Shown here: in pieces, positions 7,241 to 12,332 of the stretch
Position numbering within the stretch: the first letter of the stretch is position 1
Layout of the letters: each line of letters begins with the position of its first letter
Origin: an uncultured Ruminococcus sp.
Lineage (GTDB): Bacteria; Bacillota_A; Clostridia; Oscillospirales; Ruminococcaceae
Assembly (NCBI GenBank): GCA_937880065.1
Contig: CALFMA010000025.1
Coordinates: forward strand, 1 to 12,332
Length of the DNA stretch: 12,332 nt
Direction: 5' to 3'
The notes under the pieces: model-generated
Database searches by the model: none
What the model was told of the DNA's origin: nothing
The model's input: the letters and a program-made list of their open reading frames with translations, nothing else
Position numbers and translations under genes: made by a program

Positions 7241-8602
7241 TTATTTGTCGGAAAGGAATATATCAAAAAATTCTTTTATCTTGCCATATTCTTGCTTTTG
7301 CAATAATCGTTCAAGCTTTCTTATGTGATATTGAAAATAGTTCCTGTATCCTGTAACCGCAGATTCAGAAAGTCTGTAATTGCTTGTACATCGTTTATAT
7401 GCTATTTCTGCTTTTATTCTGAATGGTATTTCCTGCTCAAGAATGTAACCGTCATACTTATCAAAATCAAAGAATCTACCTTCACAATCATTTACAAGGC
7501 AGTCATTATAAAAATCAATAAGCTCCGGATGCGGATTTTTACCGTTTCTGAAAGGCATCATTGGGAAATACATAAGCACTTCGGCATAGTTATCTTCCAA
7601 GTCAAAAATAAATTGAAATCTTCTTCTGCCGTCTTTATACTGCGAAATAAATATCAGATTATATCCAAAGACTTTCTTTTCATTTCCTATTTTGAATGTA
7701 TCGTTTTTGAATACATTAACAAATGCATTTGAAAGCAGTTCTGCATTTTTTAAATATTCCAAACGTTGAGGGAAAATCTGTTTTTCTCTATGATAAATTC
7801 CATAATAAGCAGTATTATGGCAGGATATGCAGCTGACATCTTTGTATATCAAAACATCATCAGCGTTATCAACAATAACCTGCGTATCATTGATAACAGG
7901 TATTGTTAACCCAAGATAGCTACTCCAACCGTCATTTTTTCCAAAATCCTTTGGAAGCCTTATTTCTTTTAAGGAGCAGCATGAAAAAGCCCCACCACCG
8001 ACTTTTTTTACAGTATCGGGAATGTTTATCCTTTCTAACTCCGAATCAAAAAAAGCAAGATTTCTTATTTCAATCAATCCATCCGGCAGAACAACTTCTT
8101 TGATTTTAGAATGACGAAACGCAAGATAACCAATCGTTTTTATGTACGGTGGAACAACATAAACCTCCGATTTTATACGACACCACAGTAACTTGTCGCC
8201 AATAATGAATGTGTCATTTTTCTCGAAAAACGGAGTATTAGTAAAAGAAGATATATCAAGAGAATTACCTTTTATATATTCAAGACCTGATATTTCTTCA
8301 AGTCCGGAAAGTAAAAACGCACCACCCTCAATATATGTTCTTGCACAGAAAGTGACTTTCTTTAGCAATTTGCAGTATATAAACGCAGAATTACCTATGA
8401 ATTTTATGGTATCTGATATTACAATTTCAGTAATATCAGAACTTGAAAATGCCCAGGCTTCAATCTTTGTTACAGGCATTTCATCAATATACTGCGGAAT
8501 AATTACTTTTCCGCCTTCACCTTTATATTTCTTTATATGTATCTTTCCATGCTTTTGTCTGAACGAATATTCCTTTTCAGCTTCTTCAAGTGTCATTTTC
8601 AT
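7241..8602 (-). CDS. BspA-like leucine-rich-repeat protein, cytoplasmic form
   Basis: 453 residues from the ATG at 8602, seven bases after GGGAG. The longer frame to 8692 lacks a ribosome site and overlaps a promoter. Residues about 30-235 contain LRR_5 (BspA/TpLRR) repeats, with pattern I..Y.FR.SKI.EV.LPDGL..I...AF..S.LE.I.IPDTV..VG..AF. The final 210 residues are a separate domain with a CISCH motif and a helical C-terminus rich in lysine and glutamate; I do not recognise it. Many BspA-like proteins are secreted, but no signal peptide is seen here, so a cytoplasmic protein-binding role is likelier. It is the first gene of an operon continuing into the acidic protein and nitroreductase. Confidence 0.8.
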   Translation of the reverse strand: MKMTLEEAEKEYSFRQKHGKIHIKKYKGEGGKVIIPQYIDEMPVTKIEAWAFSSSDITEIVISDTIKFIGNSAFIYCKLLKKVTFCARTYIEGGAFLLSGLEEISGLEYIKGNSLDISSFTNTPFFEKNDTFIIGDKLLWCRIKSEVYVVPPYIKTIGYLAFRHSKIKEVVLPDGLIEIRNLAFFDSELERINIPDTVKKVGGGAFSCCSLKEIRLPKDFGKNDGWSSYLGLTIPVINDTQVIVDNADDVLIYKDVSCISCHNTAYYGIYHREKQIFPQRLEYLKNAELLSNAFVNVFKNDTFKIGNEKKVFGYNLIFISQYKDGRRRFQFIFDLEDNYAEVLMYFPMMPFRNGKNPHPELIDFYNDCLVNDCEGRFFDFDKYDGYILEQEIPFRIKAEIAYKRCTSNYRLSESAVTGYRNYFQYHIRKLERLLQKQEYGKIKEFFDIFLSDK

Positions 8603-8614
8603 AATAATTCTCCC

Positions 8615-8643
8615 TTGACAATTCATTCTATTTGTGATAAAAT
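8615..8643 (+). promoter_or_regulatory. Near-consensus promoter of the structured RNA
   Basis: TTGACA (8615-8620), exactly 17 bp, then TAAAAT (8638-8643), with TGA before the -10 (extended -10). It points rightward, away from the LRR gene, with transcription expected at about 8650. It is the best promoter in the window. The -35 box abuts the ribosome site of the LRR gene on the opposite strand. Confidence 0.8.
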
Positions 8644-8649
8644 ATACCT

Positions 8650-8828
8650 GTGAAACCGAGTTCACGAAACGAGATATCACATAAAAAAACAACGTAGTTT
8701 AGTGGAAAAACGTAAGCTCACCTGCAAAGATGCTTTGGCATTTCTGCTAACAGAGCCGTGCAATTACGGCGGTCCGATTCCGCCCGTTAGTTTTTTACCT
8801 GTTTCGTAAGAAGCAGGTTTTTTTATTT
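8650..8828 (+). ncRNA. Structured, tRNA-like noncoding RNA; possible bacterial Y RNA (YrlA-like)
   Basis: About 180 nt framed by a strong promoter and an intrinsic terminator, with no plausible ORF. Seen in sequence: an 11-bp stem with one bulged A (8684-8694 with 8785-8796); directly inside it TA and a D-arm-like hairpin GTTT-AGTGGAA-AAAC (8697-8711); a 10-bp hairpin with one mismatch (8724-8733 with 8738-8747); and a T-arm-like hairpin GGCGG-TCCGATT-CCGCC (8768-8784) abutting the closing stem. The arm order and D-loop GG/T-loop C match tRNA. However, about 55 nt replace the usual anticodon and variable arms, and the 7 acceptor positions are imperfect. Outside, ACGAAAC (8664-8670) is complementary to GTTTCGT (8801-8807). 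Bacterial Y RNAs combine a tRNA-like module with an end-to-end Ro60-binding helix containing CGAA/UUCG, as I recall it. No Ro60 gene is in the window. It could instead be a decayed tRNA or an unknown family. Confidence 0.6.
8797..8828 (+). terminator. Intrinsic terminator of the structured RNA
   Basis: ACCTGTTTC/GAAGCAGGT (8797-8805 with 8810-8818) is a 9-bp stem including one T-G pair, closed by a GTAA tetraloop and followed by T7 and ATTT. On the opposite strand the hairpin is followed by A, so it acts only rightward. ACCTGTTTC recurs exactly 50 bp later (8847-8855) without a matching arm. Confidence 0.85.
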
Positions 8829-8933
8829 GTTAATAACTATAACCATACCTGTTTCAAGCAAGTAATTTTCATTTAATTACACTTGGACGTTGATAAAAAT
8901 CAAATTTCTTTCAATCTTGTTTTATTAATTTCT

Positions 8934-8962
8934 ATTATAGCATATCTTAAATGTAAAATCAA
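8934..8962 (-). promoter_or_regulatory. Leftward promoter, possible long-leader promoter of the LRR operon
   Basis: On the minus strand TTGATT (8957-8962), 17 bp and TATAAT (8934-8939) with an upstream TGC (extended -10). Layout and hexamers equal those of the promoter at 6056-6084. Transcription from about 8926 would cross the structured RNA in antisense and reach the LRR start codon after some 320 nt. No other leftward gene lies in between. Confidence 0.6.
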
Positions 8963-8984
8963 TAATTTATGGAAAAATCGGGGC
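8934..8984. repeat. Promoter-terminator repeat, copy 2
   Basis: Same spacing of -10, -35 and terminator arm as copy 1 at 6056-6106, with 9 mismatches in 51 bases and no gap. Sequence outside the block diverges. Confidence 0.6.
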
Positions 8985-8999
8985 AAATCACCCCGATTT
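8967..8999 (-). terminator. Terminator-type hairpin beside the leftward promoter
   Basis: A 9-bp stem (8975-8983 with 8991-8999), loop of seven, followed on the minus strand by a T-run (ATTTTTCC). No leftward gene is present to its right now, so it may be left from a lost gene or act as an insulator. It may also act weakly rightward. Confidence 0.6.
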
Positions 9000-9104
9000 A
9001 TAAGCATAATGAATTTTTGAGCTATATAACACATGGTCTTCGAAATCAAAATCCCTATTCAATCTTTTTTACAGATTATTTTTAAAATATCGACTTTTCC
9101 ACTA

Positions 9105-9133
9105 TTGTATTTTTTGTAGAAATATGCTATAAT
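9105..9133 (+). promoter_or_regulatory. Extended -10 promoter of the hsdR-remnant operon
   Basis: TTGTAT (9105-9110), 17 bp and TATAAT (9128-9133), preceded by TGC. Transcription should start near 9140, about 30 bp before the ATG at 9171. Confidence 0.75.
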
Positions 9134-9170
9134 TAACTAAATATAGTATCTCCCGAAAGGTGGTTTAGTT

Positions 9171-10058
9171 ATGCTCCCAGAAGAAAAAGCTCGTGTTAAA
9201 ATTGATGAAAAACTCAGTAAAGCTGGCTGGTATATTGTAGACAGGGACGAGTATGTTCCACAAACTACATCTGCTATCAGAGAAGCTCTTACGCAAGGCA
9301 ATAAGGAGAGCGACTATCTGTTTTTTATAGATAATAAGGCAATCGCTGTTCTGGAGGCAAAGAGAGCAGATAATCCGCTTGGAAAAGATGTTGAATCCCA
9401 AGCGGAGAATTATGCCCGTACACCTCTTTCATGGTACGGATTATGGGAAAATAGCTTTATTCCGCTTGTATATATATCCAACGGCGAGAAGATACTTTTT
9501 AAGAATCTTTTGTCAGATGAGGAAGAATATGCAGAAATTGATTCTTTCCACACCCCAAAGGAAATGCTTCGTCTTATTAAGCGTTCTTCTGAGTACGGTG
9601 CGCTGCCTAAGTTGGAGAAACAGACTCTCAGAGATTGCCAACATAACGCCGAACTTAATTTTGAAAAGTCCATAAAGAGTGGACAGAAAAAGAATCTTGC
9701 TGTTCTTGCTACGGGCAGCGGCAAAACCTACCTCGCCTGTCTCGCAAGCTATCGTCTGCTTAATTATACATCTACCAAGCGAATACTTTTCCTTGTAGAC
9801 AGAAATAACCTTGCACGTCAAACAGAGAGCGAGTTCAGCCAGTTCAGTATGACTGAAAACAAAAAGGAAATGAATGCTCTTTATGATATAAAAAGACTCA
9901 GACGTGAAGATGATCTAAAGGGTGACATTGTTATTTCCACAATACAGAAGCTGTTTGCAGTTATGACAGGACAGACTTTAAACGATGATGACGAGGATGC
10001 AGAAGATGAACGCATTGCTGATGTGTTGGAAAGGGTGTTAAAACAAATAAACAATTAA
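9171..10058 (+). pseudogene. hsdR: Truncated type I restriction enzyme R subunit (HsdR)
   Basis: 295 residues where full HsdR proteins have roughly 750-1100. The N-terminal PD-(D/E)XK nuclease domain is intact: REALTQGNKESDY with D48, then VLEAKR with E62 and K64. Next come a Q-motif-like region (about 153-160), Walker A ATGSGKT (180-186), motif Ia LFLVDRNNLARQ (206-217) and the STIQKLF segment (256-262). The protein ends shortly after an acidic linker (DDDEDAEDE). It therefore lacks the DEAD/DECH box, the rest of the first RecA lobe, the second lobe and the HsdM-contact region, and cannot be a translocase. The start at 9171 has AGGTGG seven bases upstream and its own promoter. The last residues (about VLERVLKQINN) may be foreign sequence joined by deletion. 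The ribosome site of the next gene follows at once, so the message is still read. A small nuclease domain with ATP-binding could persist, but decay is likelier. Confidence 0.85.
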
Positions 10059-10071
10059 AAGGAGAATTATT

Positions 10072-11244
10072 ATGAGACATTATTCACTTAATCAGCTTTC
10101 CAAGATGAAGCATATATCCGACTATCTATATGATGAGGATAAAAACTTCACTCCCGAAAGGCTTATAACCGATCTTGGATTATATGAGGGAGTGTTGATT
10201 GATACACATGATATGAAATCGACATACGCTCGTTCAGAATTAGTAGGATATGATGATTACCGTTTCTGGTATAATGCAGAAGTTAGCGATGATGTTAAAG
10301 CTTTGCATAGATTTCTATTATTTAATGAAAGTATTATGCTTCCGTGCGCTGAATGCAAAAAAGAACAGGCTTTTTCACCATGTATTTCTTTAAATCCTCA
10401 ACGCCATGATATTATATCCTCACAAGATAGTACCGATTTGGAAGGATTGACTATTGTTCATTCAATCAATCAAGGCAATTATCCTAATAACAGTTTTAAT
10501 CCACATTATTCTGCTTGTAAAGATAAAATAGAATTATTTGAGGAATCAAGAGATTGTAATCCCCCCACTACTTTGGCTGCTTTATACTGTGTTGAAGGAA
10601 TAAGTCAGTTTTTTTCAGAAATAAGACGTGATTTTGTATGTGCATTAAATAAAAATCACCATGTCACCGCTTACTACACTATTCACAAGGCAAAGGATGT
10701 TTGTAAGAAGCAGGAGGATTCAGAAGAGTATGAGAAATTGAAATATTGCCTCGTCCTTGAAAAGTTTGGTCAGGAACCGTCTATGGCGGATCTACAGATG
10801 TTTGATATTGAAAAATATAAAAATATCCTTTCAAAAGAAAGTTTTCGAAATTTTTCTATGGCTTTAGGTTTGTATGCCTCTGGCGTTGGGTGTGGTTCAC
10901 TTTTATATCTTAGACGCATATTTGAAACGCTTATAAAAAATGCTCAAGATAAGTGTTCCTCAATGCCAAAATGGAATGAAGAGGAATATAACAAAAGGCG
11001 TTTTAATGAGAAAATAGAATACTTAGAAGCACTTGGGACGAAAATAATTCCTGACGAATTATCAGATGTAAAAAACAAGATTTATGGGTGGCTCAGCAAA
11101 GGCGTTCATGAGTTATCAGAACAAGAATCAATGGAGATTTTTCCATATTTGAAGTACGCTATTGAGCTCGTTCTTGATGAACAGATAACTCAAAATGAAA
11201 AAGAAGATAAGTTGAATGAATTAAGGAAAAAGCTGAACAAGTAA
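10072..11244 (+). CDS. Putative zinc-binding protein with HEPN/DUF4145-like C-terminus
   Basis: 390 residues, ATG behind AAAAGGAGAATTATT, 13 bp after the hsdR remnant stop, so in the same operon. The middle carries a zinc-ribbon-like half-site CAEC (C92, C95) in an 'LPCAECKKEQAF' context, and a second part, FVC followed by NHH (C190, H196, H197), that may complete it. The C-terminal third (about 262-370) is helical, with YLRRIFETLI (R281/R282, E285), then IYGWLSKGVHEL (H346) and a long helix. This layout resembles DUF4145/HEPN-fold proteins, which often accompany restriction and abortive-infection loci. I infer a defence accessory role; whether it is an RNase is not shown, since only one histidine and no classical RxxxxH is obvious. 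Gene is AT-rich like its neighbours. Confidence 0.65.
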   Translation: MRHYSLNQLSKMKHISDYLYDEDKNFTPERLITDLGLYEGVLIDTHDMKSTYARSELVGYDDYRFWYNAEVSDDVKALHRFLLFNESIMLPCAECKKEQAFSPCISLNPQRHDIISSQDSTDLEGLTIVHSINQGNYPNNSFNPHYSACKDKIELFEESRDCNPPTTLAALYCVEGISQFFSEIRRDFVCALNKNHHVTAYYTIHKAKDVCKKQEDSEEYEKLKYCLVLEKFGQEPSMADLQMFDIEKYKNILSKESFRNFSMALGLYASGVGCGSLLYLRRIFETLIKNAQDKCSSMPKWNEEEYNKRRFNEKIEYLEALGTKIIPDELSDVKNKIYGWLSKGVHELSEQESMEIFPYLKYAIELVLDEQITQNEKEDKLNELRKKLNK

Positions 11245-11329
11245 ATGCACACTATTTGTAATATGTTTTAATCCAGAAAGATGGACATCTACTGTCAAAA
11301 TTAGAAAGCTTAACAAAAAGGAGAATTGA

Positions 11330-12097
11330 ATGTCTGGTATTGAAAAGCTAAAAGAAATAATAAATGAAATAGATGTTCTTATTGAACATAGAGTTATTCG
11401 CAACGACTCTGAATTTCAAAAGTGGTACAACAAAACTCTACGCTTTCTTCATAAGCAATATGGAGCAGATAGCCTTGAATATACTGAATTTACAAAAATG
11501 AGCTTCACACTTCGAGTCTATGCAGGAGGAACAGAACGATATCAGTTTGAACAAAAATGTCGTAAAGATTTGTATACAGTAAAAGAAATTTTTCAAGACT
11601 ACCTATTGGAACTATCCGAAGAAAATGACAATACATGTGATAATAATGATACTGAAAAAGATATTGAACGTATCTTTATGCGTTTCAGAAAAGTGGCAGT
11701 ACAACTGTCAAGAAGGTATAACGGACGTGATACGATAAAAATCACAGATGAATATGATGTACAGGATTTACTGCATTCATTGCTTTCGTTGTATTATGAT
11801 GATATCCGTCCCGAAGAATGGACGCCATCATATGCAGGTAGTTCAGTAAGAATTGACTTTGTTATTCCTGAGATAAAAACTGTTATAGAAGTAAAGAAAA
11901 CCCGTGACTCTATGACGGATAAAAGGCTTAGTGAGGAGCTTATAATCGATATAGAAAAATATCAGAAGCACCCTGACTGTGAGAGAATATACTGCTTTGT
12001 GTATGATCCTGACACTATTCTGAGAAATCCTGCTGCTATCAAGAAAGATCTTGAGGAAAAGCATCAAGGTCTTGTTAAGGTGTTTATTGAGTCATAA
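11330..12097 (+). CDS. DpnII/MboI-like PD-(D/E)XK nuclease-domain protein
   Basis: 255 residues, ATG six bases after AAGGAG. The N-terminal 110 residues are helical and charged, ending in a linker rich in N, D and E (about 97-111). The C-terminal domain (about 115-255) matches a family I know as DpnII/MboI-type restriction-endonuclease-like: DEYDVQDLLHSLL, DDIRPEEWTPSYAGSSVRIDF, VIEVKKTR and CFVYDPD. The probable catalytic set is D176 with E187-x-K189, all present, so nuclease activity is plausible. Such proteins occur widely as orphan genes, and no cognate methyltransferase is seen here, so it need not be a classical restriction enzyme. It sits 85 bp after the zinc/HEPN-like gene with no clear promoter between, and a terminator follows about 140 bp downstream. 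Confidence 0.85.
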   Translation: MSGIEKLKEIINEIDVLIEHRVIRNDSEFQKWYNKTLRFLHKQYGADSLEYTEFTKMSFTLRVYAGGTERYQFEQKCRKDLYTVKEIFQDYLLELSEENDNTCDNNDTEKDIERIFMRFRKVAVQLSRRYNGRDTIKITDEYDVQDLLHSLLSLYYDDIRPEEWTPSYAGSSVRIDFVIPEIKTVIEVKKTRDSMTDKRLSEELIIDIEKYQKHPDCERIYCFVYDPDTILRNPAAIKKDLEEKHQGLVKVFIES

Positions 12098-12107
12098 GGT
12101 TAATTCT

Positions 12108-12155
12108 ATGAATAATCAGGATAAAAAGAAAGAAACCGAATTAAAAATGCCTTAA
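12108..12155 (+). other. 15-codon mini-ORF, possible gene-start remnant
   Basis: ATG ten bases after the previous stop with AAGG eight bases upstream. It encodes MNNQDKKKETELKMP and stops. The placement is operon-like and the start resembles the opening of some HsdM or other polar proteins, but it is too short to identify. A 9-bp hairpin with one mismatch (12158-12182) follows without a T-run. Confidence 0.25.
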
Positions 12156-12235
12156 TACTGCTTTCTCAAAAGGGGACAGCAGGCTTAACGGTTTGATTAT
12201 TACATCGCTTCAATAATTGAATCAAATAATACGTG

Positions 12236-12263
12236 AAAACGTCTTCTGTATAGGAGGCGTTTT
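12236..12263. terminator. Bidirectional terminator between convergent genes
   Basis: An 11-bp stem with two T-G pairs, AAAACGTCTTC with GGAGGCGTTTT, and a loop of six. Rightward the T-tract continues as TTTTTCTTT; leftward it ends in TTTT. It separates the nuclease operon from the minus-strand gene tail at 12267. Confidence 0.7.
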
Positions 12264-12266
12264 TCT

Positions 12267-12332
12267 TTAATCTTCAATTTCATCGCAGTTTTTAGGATAG
12301 AAAACTTTATTATGTTCCCATTCATTCCCGTT
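12267..12332 (-). CDS. C-terminal tail of a minus-strand gene (partial)
   Basis: 21 codons open from the right edge of the window to a TAA (12267-12269), including WEHNKVFYPKN and an acidic end CDEIED. The composition and the terminator placed directly after the stop support a real coding end. The family cannot be told from this much. Confidence 0.55.
   Translation of the reverse strand, partial: NGNEWEHNKVFYPKNCDEIED

Noticed and set aside
7325..8618. Several plus-strand open frames across the LRR gene.
   Set aside because: Antisense shadows without ribosome sites, while the minus strand shows clear LRR periodicity.
8602..8692. Upstream extension of the LRR protein to residue 1 at 8692.
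   Set aside because: It lacks a ribosome site, would overlap the RNA promoter, and the ATG at 8602 has GGGAG at ideal spacing.
8688..8792. A complete functional tRNA gene, for example tRNA-Cys with a CTGCAAA loop (8723-8729).
   Set aside because: The flanks of that heptamer cannot form an anticodon stem, the insert between D and T arms is about 55 nt, two acceptor positions do not pair in strict register, and no CCA is encoded. Kept only as tRNA-like.
8650..8828. Retron, SRP, 6S or tmRNA as identity of the structured RNA.
   Set aside because: No reverse transcriptase nearby; none of the SRP GGAAG-loop features, the 6S long rod with central bubble, or a tmRNA tag reading frame could be recognised.

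Overview
The window looks like chromosome from a low-GC, gut-type Clostridia relative, probably Ruminococcus/Oscillospiraceae. The grounds are AT-rich intergenic DNA, strong AGGAGG-like ribosome sites, extended -10 promoters, an OmpR-type two-component pair beside a PepSY protein, BspA-like leucine-rich repeats and a Clostridia-style HsdR. The genus is inferred from style, not from a marker gene.

Layout. Positions 1-72 hold the tail of a plus-strand gene. From there to about 8600 every gene is on the minus strand. In order of transcription (right to left) these are: (i) an operon of a BspA-like LRR protein (8602-7241), a small acidic protein of unknown function (7210-6671) and a nitroreductase (6645-6127), ending at a strong terminator; (ii) a 428-residue unknown protein with CxxCC and DGHHK motifs (6013-4727) and a YaiI/YqxD-type protein (4669-4232), behind a near-consensus promoter; (iii) a 44-codon relic of an AAA/DUF4143 ATPase with a destroyed Walker A; (iv) a response regulator and histidine kinase overlapping by 4 bp; (v) a three-PepSY-domain membrane-anchored protein split by one frameshift in an A7 run; (vi) a small membrane protein with its own promoter and terminator.

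The strongest unexplained element lies at about 8650-8828 on the plus strand. A TTGACA-17-TAAAAT promoter and a T7 intrinsic terminator bracket about 180 nt with no credible ORF. The RNA folds into an acceptor-like stem with D-arm-like and T-arm-like hairpins. Its 5' and 3' ends can pair through a CGAA/UUCG helix. This topology resembles bacterial Y RNAs (YrlA), the tRNA mimics that partner Ro60. No Ro60/TROVE gene is visible here, so the identity is a hypothesis. The 3' half of that helix is also the 5' arm of the terminator, and the RNA is antisense to a possible long leader of the LRR operon.

From 9171 rightward the plus strand carries what looks like a decayed restriction/defence island: an HsdR cut off before its DEAD-box motif, a putative zinc-binding protein with a HEPN/DUF4145-like C-terminus, and a DpnII/MboI-like PD-(D/E)XK nuclease. 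No methyltransferase or specificity subunit is present in the window. A bidirectional terminator separates this block from the tail of a minus-strand gene at the right edge.

The two-component pair probably controls the PepSY gene. Two 7-bp direct repeats with an 11-bp period sit where its -35 box should be, which is the arrangement used by OmpR/PhoB-family activators.
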